Shown here: positions 9,901 through 17,086 of the stretch, in pieces
Layout: each line of letters opens with the position of its first letter
Position numbering within the stretch: position 1 is the stretch's first letter
Notes under the pieces: generated by a model
The model's database searches: none
The model's input: only the letters and a program-made list of their open reading frames with translations
Told to the model about the DNA's origin: nothing
Position numbers and translations under genes: made by a program
Source of the DNA: Nitrospirota bacterium
GTDB taxonomy: Bacteria; Nitrospirota; Nitrospiria; Nitrospirales; Nitrospiraceae
Length of the DNA stretch: 64,000 bases
Assembly: GCA_030682135.1 (NCBI GenBank)
Contig: JAUXQT010000005.1
Coordinates: 1-64,000 of the forward strand
Direction: 5' to 3'

Positions 9901-10824
9901 GGCGCAGGGACCGGCCTCTTCACGAATACTGAAGACCAGGGCAGAGGCGGCGGCGTCTCGATCGACACGAGAACCCTGACAATGCAAAACGGGGGAACCA
10001 TCTCCGCTGCGACCTCTGGCACGGACGCGTTAGCGACCGGCGGCAATATCAGCATCACGGCCTCTCAGTCAGTGGACTTACGGAGCAACGCCTCAATCTC
10101 CTCTCGAAGCACGGGCGACGCCGACGCCGGCAATATCTCGATCAATGCCGGCAACAGATTCGACGCACGGAACAGCTCGGTGACGACCAGATCCGACAAC
10201 GCCGGAGGCGGAAACATCGAAATCAATGCGCTGGATCAAATCAGGCTGGTGAACAGCCAGGTCAACGCCTCGGCATTTATGAACGGCGGCAACATCAGCA
10301 TCGATCCGAATCTCGTGATCCTGCAGAACAGCAGCATCCTGGCCCAGGCAATTCAAGGCAACGGTGGGAACATCACGATCTTCACTCCCCTTTTCCTGGC
10401 CGATTCCAGCAGCCTGGTGAGTGCCTCGTCACAATTCGGCTTGAGCGGAACGGTCACAATCCAGAGTCCCACGTCTAATTTAAGCGGCAGCCTGGGAACC
10501 CTGGCATCAAAGCCTCGTCAGGCACAAAGTCTTTTGACTCAACGCTGCGCGGCCTTGGCCAACGGTCAGGCCAGCAGCTTCGTCGTCGCCGGACGTGAGC
10601 AGTTGCCCGCCGATCCAGGAGGCTGGCTGACGAGCCCGCTCGCACTCGCCGGACTAGATGCCGATCCATTCAGCGAAGGGACCGTCGCCGAAGGCACCTC
10701 GAACCTCGCACCTCGAACCGCTGGCCTCATGGCCAACGGCACGGTCTCGCTCCGCCGGTTCACTCCGGCCGGATTTTTAATGGCCAACTACGCCGATAGT
10801 GAGGCTACCGGGTGCCATTCGTAA
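6946..10824 (+). CDS. Filamentous haemagglutinin-type exoprotein (TpsA)
   Basis: The 1292-residue protein has a signal peptide (hydrophobic core about residues 20-35) followed by the TPS/haemagglutination domain. That domain shows NVFNINGG, LFHSFGEF and LFLINPRGVVFGPNA, the last being the classic NPxG(I/V)xFG signature. The rest is Gly/Ser/Thr-rich beta-helix repeats. One roughly 100-residue unit is clearly repeated near the C-terminal third (GNAG..TI.GI.SPA.S..IEG.G.GLFT). The C-terminus has a conserved-looking module, RCAALA...SSFVVAGREQLP. There is no CDI-type toxin tip. The ATG at 6946 was preferred because it gives a normal signal peptide. TTG 6862 and ATG 6880 are possible. TpsB overlaps its end by 13 nt. 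Probably a surface adhesin or biofilm protein. Confidence 0.85.
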   Translation: MVQIRSNPSESRLRIVRRMALLGCCYLLLMALPSHSQQGGVPTKLTSSGLGTDIVLPPAGGNVFNINGGTVKTGSTGNNLFHSFGEFSVGAGDMARFNNTTFAPSIANILARVTGDNISSIFGTVESTVPGANLFLINPRGVVFGPNASLQVSGSVHFSTADAIVHSDGVRFDMTSTSNTLTAAPISAFGFLGNPVGSIVVQGSQLSTASGKTLSLIGGNVDIRAGTLDDGTVQPARLTAPSGQINVTSVASAAHISLTTLETTISGGNSPPIFGTISIAEQSLLDASGSPGGTIRIRGGQFTMDRSAVTVAHAGEGIAGEINIVADLVNLTGGAQIVSTNTGTTPGPAITITANESIAISGFDTEGTLTGIVPTVFGPVPSGIISMTSSSGTGGSITIARQGATVSPTVTLEEGGAVASITSGSGAGGDLVLTDIKALEVKSGGQITSTSGLFDLETGETLGSGTGGQITIRAGESVNIAGGQLDLFQQSAIFSNTSTTGKGGDISISAPTITVGEGGAVVSNAGAGGAGGALTVTDFSTLAITGFSPGFLNSVIVSNASANGTGGHITLSSPEGTVLVDQLGVVRSQNTGSASGGDIVANTRDVMITNGGAIEASATSSTGSSGKITLTAEHDVRIIGQVQDPVNPEAFARSHVFNNVSGIDSQSGTNNGIAIVATHDVEVSGGGRVESITGTGNGGNTSISADHAITLSEPLTIGMSTLDGSVGSLTLNAPIITLQARAVISSSSASNAAAGEIRLAGDVITLKESSSIRSNTQQGTGRGGTIVVDAEDSVFLSGGSSIQSNTTTSQGGHAGSITVNADNLVSLSGAETGIFSESGSGTSLGTGNGGMISLQSSQVRITDGAVISAKSNGSGAAGSVTIEGTASPAQSIRIEGVGSGLFTETQGTGKGGDMTVWANQVQLTDGATISSKTTSSGNAGDIILKINELRIDGGATITAASTGSGNAGTVTIQGINSPANSVLIEGAGTGLFTNTEDQGRGGGVSIDTRTLTMQNGGTISAATSGTDALATGGNISITASQSVDLRSNASISSRSTGDADAGNISINAGNRFDARNSSVTTRSDNAGGGNIEINALDQIRLVNSQVNASAFMNGGNISIDPNLVILQNSSILAQAIQGNGGNITIFTPLFLADSSSLVSASSQFGLSGTVTIQSPTSNLSGSLGTLASKPRQAQSLLTQRCAALANGQASSFVVAGREQLPADPGGWLTSPLALAGLDADPFSEGTVAEGTSNLAPRTAGLMANGTVSLRRFTPAGFLMANYADSEATGCHS

Positions 10825-12608
10825 ATCCATGCGCTCCTCGATCTCTTGCCAACCAGGCAACCCATCGAGCGGCGCGATGGCTCATATTCTTTGGGGGCGC
10901 CATGCTGACCGCGTTGGCAGGAACCTCATCGTATGCGCAACAGGCGCTCCCTCCGATCTTCGATCCGACTGGACGATCGGGTGAGCCGCCTGCGCCGCTG
11001 AAGAAAGAATTCAAGGCTCCCCCCGCGGCTCCCCTCCCCACCCTTCCAATTGTGCCAAGCCCTCCAGCGGGAGATGGGAAACGTCCGCTGGGCCAGATCA
11101 GGGTCTTTGCCAGCTATATTCATGTGATCGGCAATACGGTCTTCACCGATGAGGAGCTGGCGGAAGTCACCGCTCCCTACAAGAACCGGGTCCTGACGAC
11201 CGAAGATCTTGAGCGCCTCCGTCTCGCACTGACCCTCCTCTATGTGAATCGAGGCTACATCACCTCCGGCGCGATCATCCCGGATCAGGATGTCACGTTC
11301 GGCGTGATCACCGTCCAGATCATCGAAGGCACCTTGTCCCGGATCGACATCGAAGGCCACGATTGGTTCCGCGCCGGTTATATACGCGACCGCGTCGAGC
11401 GAGGCACACAGACGCCGCTGCGGCTTGAGCCATTACAAGAAAGGTTGCAGTTGCTCCAACAAGATCCACGCATCGAACAGATCAATGCCGAACTCCGGCC
11501 CGGCGATACACGCGGCGACAGCCTCTTGCACGTCAGAGTGAAAGAAGCCAGCCCCTGGAAGGCCTGGCTGGACTTCAATAACTACCAAACCCCCGTGGTC
11601 GGAGCCGAACGAGGCCTGGCCACCATCGCCCACCAGAATGTGACAGGCAACGGCGACGCCTTCAGCTTCACCTACGGCAAGTCGCGGGGTGTCAACCCGA
11701 TCATCGATACCTCCTACTCGCTCCCCTTGAATCGCTACGATACGACCTTCATCGCCTCCTACCGGCGCAACGATTTCCTCGTCGTGGACAACTCTTTTCG
11801 CTTTCTCGACTTGAATGCCGAAGCGGAAATCATCGGCTTCACCCTCCGGCAGCCGATCTATCGAACCGTTTCCGACGAGTTTGCCATCGCCATCACCGGC
11901 GAACGGTTGTACAACAAAATCACCTCGATCTTCGACGATATCCCCGGACAGCCGCTTGAGTTCATACCCGGTTCGTCGAATACGGGGGTGAACACGGTGA
12001 GTGCGCTCCGCTTCACACAAGAATATACGCACCGCACGCCTTCTTCCGTTATCGCCGCTCGATCACGTTTCAGCCTGGGCATCGACGCTCTCGGCGCCAC
12101 GATCAATCGCGGGCCTGTGCCGGACGGACAGTTCTTTTCGTGGTTAGGACAGGTTCAAGCCGTGAAACGAATGGATGAGTGGGGCGGGCTCCAGATCCTT
12201 GGCCGCATGGACCTGCAATTGGCGAACGACCGCCTCTTTCCCCTAGAACAGGTACCCGTAGGCGGACGATTCAGTGTGCGCGGATACCGCGAAAATACAC
12301 TCATACGCGACAACGCTTTCCTTGCGTCGATTGAGACGCGTTATCCCCTCATGCGTTATGCCAGCGGAGAAGATTTGCTGCAGTTCGCCCAGTTCGTGGA
12401 CATGGGCCGGTCCTGGAATGCCAAAGGCACGACGCCCGATCCTCAAACATTGGCGAGCGTCGGCTTGGGCGTGCGATGGAACATTCTGCCGCGCGATCGC
12501 GCGCGCTTCGAACTCTACTGGGGTGTGCCGCTGAATCACGTCCCCCATCCGCCGGGGAACTTGCAAGACCATGGAATTCATCTGCAGCTCGTCATTCAGG
12601 TGTTGTGA
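10812..12608 (+). CDS. TpsB outer-membrane transporter (ShlB/FhaC/HecB family)
   Basis: The 598-residue protein has a signal peptide (about 1-43, ending SSYAQ), a Pro-rich linker, a POTRA domain (about 95-170: IHVIGNTVFTDEEL, then VNRGYITSGA) and a C-terminal 16-strand-barrel-type region. The barrel contains the conserved VRGY loop motif at residues 489-492. These are the marks of the Omp85-superfamily two-partner secretion pore. It starts at GTG 10812, inside the end of the tpsA gene, so the two are translationally coupled and the exoprotein at 6946 is the likely substrate. The length is normal for the family. Confidence 0.9.
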   Translation: MPFVNPCAPRSLANQATHRAARWLIFFGGAMLTALAGTSSYAQQALPPIFDPTGRSGEPPAPLKKEFKAPPAAPLPTLPIVPSPPAGDGKRPLGQIRVFASYIHVIGNTVFTDEELAEVTAPYKNRVLTTEDLERLRLALTLLYVNRGYITSGAIIPDQDVTFGVITVQIIEGTLSRIDIEGHDWFRAGYIRDRVERGTQTPLRLEPLQERLQLLQQDPRIEQINAELRPGDTRGDSLLHVRVKEASPWKAWLDFNNYQTPVVGAERGLATIAHQNVTGNGDAFSFTYGKSRGVNPIIDTSYSLPLNRYDTTFIASYRRNDFLVVDNSFRFLDLNAEAEIIGFTLRQPIYRTVSDEFAIAITGERLYNKITSIFDDIPGQPLEFIPGSSNTGVNTVSALRFTQEYTHRTPSSVIAARSRFSLGIDALGATINRGPVPDGQFFSWLGQVQAVKRMDEWGGLQILGRMDLQLANDRLFPLEQVPVGGRFSVRGYRENTLIRDNAFLASIETRYPLMRYASGEDLLQFAQFVDMGRSWNAKGTTPDPQTLASVGLGVRWNILPRDRARFELYWGVPLNHVPHPPGNLQDHGIHLQLVIQVL

Positions 12609-12656
12609 TGAAGCAGGTAGATAGGCTGAAGGCGTTTAGGGAGGAAGGTAACTCAG

Positions 12657-15026
12657 GTGGCTAGACAGAAAGCTAAAACGGTTGAACCTTCGATCCTCGA
12701 ACTTCGGCCTTCAGCCTTCAGCCTTCGGCCTCAACACCACCTCGCATGCCTATTCCTCGGCGCGCTCCTGCTGATTCCCTCCATAACGGCATCTGGTTCA
12801 GGGGCCGGCTCATCTGCCGACAGCGCGATGACACAAGGCACGCAAGCCTTTCAGCGTGGCGCCTACGAAGAGGCGCTAGGACTATGGAAAGATGCCGCAC
12901 GGCAATATGAGGGACAAGGCCGATCGCACGATCAGAGTCGCGCGCTCGTCTCTGCTGCACGAGCGGCTGAGTCGCTGGGCCAAACCAGACAGGCGCTCCA
13001 ACTCCTCGAACTGGCCTTGGCTCTTGCGCAGCAGGCAGCGGACAGTCAGTGGCGGGCCACAGTCATGGCACAACTGGGACATACCTATCTGACGGCACGC
13101 CAGCTCGATGCCGCCTCGACCCATTTGACGAAGGCCCGCGAACTCACCAAGGAGATATCATCGCCGGCGCTTGCGGCTGCTCTCTTCAACGACCTCGGGA
13201 TTCTCGCTGCGCTCCAGAACCGTCCTGAAGAAGCCCTCACTCACTTTACCGATACCGTCCAGTTGGCCCAACAAGCAGGGCTGCCCCTTGTCGCACTGCA
13301 TGCACGGCTGAATGCAGCACGAACAAGTTTGCAACTCCATCAGCCGACGAACAGCCGCATCTGGATCGACCAGGCCCTTGAGCGAGCCGATGCCTTGCCG
13401 GCATCTCGTGAGAAAGCTATGGCCCTGATGAACATCGGACTGCTGTATCGCAACCTGCTCCCCTCCTTCCCGGACCTCCGGAGCCCGCTGATCCTCAGAG
13501 CGGCAGGGGCCTTACAAGAAGCGGCAGGCCTGGCCGAACAGATGGGCGATGCCCGCACCCTGTCGTTCGCCCTCGGGCATCTCGGCCATCTCTATGAGTT
13601 GGAGGAGCGGATGGACGAAGCCCTGGCCTTCACGAGACGCGCGATCTTTTCCGCGCAATCGGTCGATGCACCAGAATCGTTGTACCGTTGGCAATGGCAA
13701 CTCGGGCGGCAGTTAGCTGCTACAGGGACGCTCGACGAGGCTATCGCCTCCTATCGGCAAGCCACAGGCACGTTACAGCCGATTCGTCAGGCCGTCGCCG
13801 TGGCAGCGGCAGACGCCTCCTGGTCGGATGAGAATCCGATACGCCCATTGTTTTTTGAGCTGGCAGATCTGCTGCTCCAGCGGGCCTCGCTGACAGAAGC
13901 GCAACCGGCTGCCACGCAATACCTGTTAGCAGCCCGGGACGCCATCGAAGCCTACAAGGCCGCCGAGCTGCGTGACTACTTCAAAGACGAATGTGTCGAT
14001 GCGCTACAGGCCAGACTCACGAAATTCGATACCCTGGCGGCGAACACGGCGGTCATCTATCCCATTCTGTTCCCAACCAGACTGGAACTGCTGGTGAGCC
14101 TGCCCACAGGCCTCACCAGATTTGCCGTGCCGGTCGGTGCGGACATGCTCACGAAAGAAGTCCGCCTCTTTCGCCGCACCGTCGAAAAACGCACTACGCG
14201 GGAATATCTTGCGCATGCCCAACAGCTCTATGACTGGATGATTCGCCCGCTCGAACCGGCACTGGCCCGGCAGCACATCACCACCCTCGTCTTTGTCCCG
14301 GATAGTTCACTCAGGACGATTCCCATGGCGGCCCTGCACGACGGTGCCACATTTCTCATCAATAAATATGCCGTCGCCGTCACGCCAGGGCTCAACTTGA
14401 CCGATCCACGTCCGATCGACCGGGAGCGGGTGAGGATGTTATCCAGCGGACTCACAGCAGCCGTGCAGGGGTTTCCTGCCCTGCCCTATGTCGCGGGTGA
14501 AATGAGCACGATTCAAGACCTCTACCGGGGAGACCAGTTGCTGAATCGGGACTTCCTTGCCACCAGGCTGGAACATGAATTGCGAGATGGGCAGTATGGG
14601 ATTCTTCATATCGCCACCCATGGACAGTTCGCCACCGATGTGAATCAGTCCTTCCTCCTGACGTTCGACGGGAAGCTGACCTTGAACCAGCTGGATCGGC
14701 TCATCGGATTATTCCGGTTTCGTCGAGAGCCGCTCGAATTGTTGACCCTCAGTGCCTGTCAAACAGGAGTAGGAGACGATCGAGCTGCCTTGGGTCTCGC
14801 TGGTGTCGCAATCAAGGCCGGCGCCCGCAGCGCATTGGCGACGCTCTGGTTCATCAATGATGAAGCTTCGTCTGAGCTGGTCACTGAATTTTACAAGCAA
14901 TTGCGCAACCCCAAGCTGTCAAAGGCACAAGCATTGCAGCTCGCACAGCAGAGGCTCTTAGCAGATCGGGTCTATGAGCACCCGGCCTACTGGTCGGCGT
15001 TCCTCTTGCTGAATAACTGGCTGTGA
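12657..15026 (+). CDS. Exported TPR-CHAT protein (caspase-like)
   Basis: The 789-residue protein has an N-terminal hydrophobic export signal (about 27-48), TPR repeats over about 55-330, and a C-terminal CHAT domain. The catalytic dyad is H655 in HIATHGQF and C701 in LSACQTGVG, so the protease is probably active. CHAT domains are caspase/separase-fold Cys proteases. In cyanobacteria they are often encoded beside TpsA/TpsB and DUF928 genes, the same layout as here. The GTG at 12657 has AGGAAGG upstream. Codons for residues about 8-25 coincide with the intergenic repeat CTTCAGCCTTCAGCC, so the N-terminus has been extended by, or lies in, repeat DNA. It may process the exoprotein, which is inference. 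Confidence 0.85.
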   Translation: MARQKAKTVEPSILELRPSAFSLRPQHHLACLFLGALLLIPSITASGSGAGSSADSAMTQGTQAFQRGAYEEALGLWKDAARQYEGQGRSHDQSRALVSAARAAESLGQTRQALQLLELALALAQQAADSQWRATVMAQLGHTYLTARQLDAASTHLTKARELTKEISSPALAAALFNDLGILAALQNRPEEALTHFTDTVQLAQQAGLPLVALHARLNAARTSLQLHQPTNSRIWIDQALERADALPASREKAMALMNIGLLYRNLLPSFPDLRSPLILRAAGALQEAAGLAEQMGDARTLSFALGHLGHLYELEERMDEALAFTRRAIFSAQSVDAPESLYRWQWQLGRQLAATGTLDEAIASYRQATGTLQPIRQAVAVAAADASWSDENPIRPLFFELADLLLQRASLTEAQPAATQYLLAARDAIEAYKAAELRDYFKDECVDALQARLTKFDTLAANTAVIYPILFPTRLELLVSLPTGLTRFAVPVGADMLTKEVRLFRRTVEKRTTREYLAHAQQLYDWMIRPLEPALARQHITTLVFVPDSSLRTIPMAALHDGATFLINKYAVAVTPGLNLTDPRPIDRERVRMLSSGLTAAVQGFPALPYVAGEMSTIQDLYRGDQLLNRDFLATRLEHELRDGQYGILHIATHGQFATDVNQSFLLTFDGKLTLNQLDRLIGLFRFRREPLELLTLSACQTGVGDDRAALGLAGVAIKAGARSALATLWFINDEASSELVTEFYKQLRNPKLSKAQALQLAQQRLLADRVYEHPAYWSAFLLLNNWL

Positions 15027-15094
15027 TTGGCAGCATGAGCATGCTACAGTACATCGGTGGACGCCCCTCACCGCTTCAACGACAGAGGTTCGGC

Positions 15095-15871
15095 GTGAAG
15101 ACATCGGTCATCATCAACAGCGCATTGCTCATCCTCCTCAGCCTGCCTGGCTTCAATTCAGGCGTAAGCGCCACGCCCATCGCCGACCGGCCCATCGCCG
15201 ACCGGCCCATCGCCGCCCAATCCGATCAACGGGAAGAGCCGGCGATGCCGTTCTATACCCCTCGGAAAAAGACCACGCCCCGTGCGCGAGTCGGAGGAGG
15301 CTTACGGGGAACGGATGGGAAAGACCCTGAAATCGTGGCCCTGGTTCCCGACCATGTCGGGCTCACGGTGAAACAGGCGCCCTCCTTAAACTGGTTCCTC
15401 TCCAAGCCGACCTCCTTGCCCATTCGATTTACACTCATCGACACCCGATCGGTCAAACCCTTGCATGAAGGCCTGATTCCCACACCGGATCATGCGGGCA
15501 TCCAATCGCTGAATCTCAAAGACCTCGGGTTGACCCTCGAACCGGACGTGCAATATCGCTGGTATATCTCCGCCATTCGCAATTCGGAATCCCCGTCGCA
15601 GGATATCGTCGCCGGCGGGATCATCGAGCGCTGTGAATTCAGCGCCTGCCTGGTGGAAACGGCCGTCGACCTCACCTGCGACCGGCAAAGTGTTCTGCGA
15701 AATGCCGTGCGAGGCTTCTGGTACGATGCCATGGCCTGCCTCTGTGAGTTGATCGACGCCAATCCCTCCGACCAGATCCTCCGGAGACAACGTGCCGCGC
15801 TGCTCAAGCAGATCGGTCTCCATGGGGTGGCAGACTGGGATCTTCGTTCAGCTCAAACCCCCATCCGCTAG
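15095..15871 (+). CDS. DUF928 family exported protein
   Basis: The 258-residue form starts at GTG 15095, preceded by AGAGG, and gives a standard signal peptide (VKTSVIINSALLILL). An upstream GTG at 15023 overlaps the CHAT stop by 4 nt and is an alternative. The mature protein shows DUF928 features: RVGGGLRGTD, LVPDHVGLTV, a Leu/Phe-rich middle and a C-terminal region with CEFSACL and DLTCD. DUF928 proteins accompany CHAT/TPS loci in cyanobacteria and their function is unknown. A 15-bp tandem repeat (15176-15217) encodes IADRP units just after the signal peptide and could vary in copy number. Confidence 0.75.
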   Translation: MKTSVIINSALLILLSLPGFNSGVSATPIADRPIADRPIAAQSDQREEPAMPFYTPRKKTTPRARVGGGLRGTDGKDPEIVALVPDHVGLTVKQAPSLNWFLSKPTSLPIRFTLIDTRSVKPLHEGLIPTPDHAGIQSLNLKDLGLTLEPDVQYRWYISAIRNSESPSQDIVAGGIIERCEFSACLVETAVDLTCDRQSVLRNAVRGFWYDAMACLCELIDANPSDQILRRQRAALLKQIGLHGVADWDLRSAQTPIR

Positions 15872-16150
15872 CCTGGCCCTCATCACCACGTTATTTGGTT
15901 TCTCTCGTGTGTGGTTGAACCAGATCAACCCTTTCCCGTCTCTTCGATCCGGTCAATCCAATTGGATTCAGCACAGAATCCTTTTCGATTCAGGCAAACC
16001 ATTCATTCCTTCTACGACAGCCGCGCACAATCTATTTCTCGGCTAAAACCATCAACATCGATAGAAGCCCTGTACCGTCCGATCAGGCACACAGCTTGCT
16101 GGATACTCCTATAACTAATGGCAATTCCAGCGATGAAGGGAGGCACGACG
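15872..16150. other. Gap with palindromes between surface locus and small membrane gene
   Basis: A perfect 14-bp palindrome, AATCCAATTGGATT, sits at 15955-15968 and shares its core with the inverted repeat at 1680-1716. A GGTTGA/TCAACC pair lies near 15913-15930. No gene was found. The palindrome could be an operator or part of a terminator. Confidence 0.4.
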
Positions 16151-16339
16151 ATGACACAGGAGATCATTGTATGGGCGCTCCTTGCCGGATTGGTCGGCCT
16201 CATCTGGGTCATCGCAGTCGGTATCCTTAGTACCGACCATCCCTCCCAGCACAACCAACAAGGTGATGCTCAGCCGGAGCACCGCAATGGATACAAACCA
16301 CATGAACAGACAGCCCAGCATTCCAACACCCCAGCCTGA
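16151..16339 (+). CDS. Small single-pass membrane protein
   Basis: The 62-residue product starts at an ATG with GGGAGG at 7-nt spacing. It has one transmembrane helix (about residues 4-24) and a polar tail rich in His, Gln and Asn. No family is recognised. The following gene starts inside it in another frame, which suggests the two are co-translated. A role as a small membrane anchor is possible but unproven. Confidence 0.6.
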   Translation: MTQEIIVWALLAGLVGLIWVIAVGILSTDHPSQHNQQGDAQPEHRNGYKPHEQTAQHSNTPA

Positions 16340-16718
16340 CAACGGAACCTCTCATTCTCATTCTTCCTCTAGCCGCATAGAGCAGACACGACTATCCGTC
16401 GATCGTCCCTCCCTCAATGGACACATCCAGAAGGTTCGGCCCTCTCCCCATTCAGAAAAACAGCGAGTCACCATCTCTATTCCCACCCCTCTCATTGAGC
16501 GCCTCAGAAACGCGGTGTATTGGACAGGACATCGTCCTCTCGTAGCCCTGGTAAGTGAGGCGATCGAGGACATCGTGGCCCAGATGGAGGAGGTGAACGG
16601 AGGAGCCTTTCCCCAACGTGTTGCCCCCCTGAAAGTAGGCCGACGACAAGGACAACACTCCCCTCTCCGCCCCGCCAAGGGCCACAGTTCCACCTCAGCA
16701 TTCCCAGACAGATTGTAG
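16287..16718 (+). CDS. Ribbon-helix-helix-type DNA-binding protein
   Basis: The 143-residue protein has a disordered Ser/Pro/His-rich N-terminus (about 1-55) and a conserved C-terminal domain. The domain begins QRVTISIPTPLIERLRNAVY, continues YWTG.RPLVALVSEAIEDIV and ends NGGAFP..VAPLKVGR. This resembles the YWT-containing ribbon-helix-helix family common on mobile elements and plasmids. The ATG at 16287 is chosen because GGAG lies 7 nt upstream. An ATG at 16266 is also possible. It overlaps the small membrane gene by 53 nt. Probably a DNA-binding regulator, possibly autoregulatory. The target is unknown. Confidence 0.65.
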   Translation: MDTNHMNRQPSIPTPQPDNGTSHSHSSSSRIEQTRLSVDRPSLNGHIQKVRPSPHSEKQRVTISIPTPLIERLRNAVYWTGHRPLVALVSEAIEDIVAQMEEVNGGAFPQRVAPLKVGRRQGQHSPLRPAKGHSSTSAFPDRL

Positions 16719-16733
16719 CGATGAATCGAACCG

Positions 16734-16936
16734 GCTAGCAGGCTGCGGAAAAACTCGGTGTATGCGAAAAACACGGGTGAACTACTCCGAACGATATCGA
16801 GGTCTGAGTAACCACAGGATGCTCAAAAAGGCCGTCCAGCAAGGCCGCAGCGAGCGAAGAGGCGAGTCGTACCCTAGTGGTACGTTGAGCCTCTTCGTGA
16901 AGCGAGAACGCCGCTGGCGGACTTTTTCAGCATCCT
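16734..16936. repeat. MITE-like element, copy A, with conserved outer box
   Basis: The core at 16816-16936 (121 bp) has imperfect terminal inverted repeats, AGGATGCTCAAAAA and TTTTTCAGCATCCT. It also has an internal stem, CGTACC (16868-16873) and GGTACG (16879-16884), around a 5-nt loop. A 27-bp outer box (16734-16760, GCTAGCAGGCTGCGG then AAAAACTCGGTG) precedes it. Copy B at 59986-60188 is inverted, has the same 121-bp core length and the same outer box, while the sequence between box and core is unrelated. No transposase is present, so it would be a non-autonomous mobile element or a REP-like structure. Confidence 0.8.
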
Positions 16937-17086
16937 GCGAGAGGAAGCCGATGAGGACATGCGAGAGTTTCGAGAGTTCGAGTCTCGGCACAACCAGCGC
17001 ATTCAAGCAGGATGCGCAATGGTTGAGGTATCGGGACCTGGACGATAGACACAGGGGGCAGTTATCGCGATCGTATTCTGTTTATA

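Noticed and set aside
7020-10356. Long minus-strand frames inside the haemagglutinin gene
   Set aside because: They are complementary-strand shadows of Gly/Ser/Thr-rich repeats. Their translations are low-complexity Pro/Val or Cys-Gly runs without domains.
6946-12608. Contact-dependent inhibition (CdiA/CdiB) system
   Set aside because: The exoprotein lacks a VENN or toxin tip and no immunity gene follows. Its C-terminal module matches adhesin-type TpsA proteins.
12657-15026. CHAT protein as a CRISPR- or defence-linked caspase
   Set aside because: It has an export signal, lies in a TPS locus and no CRISPR or cas gene is in the window.
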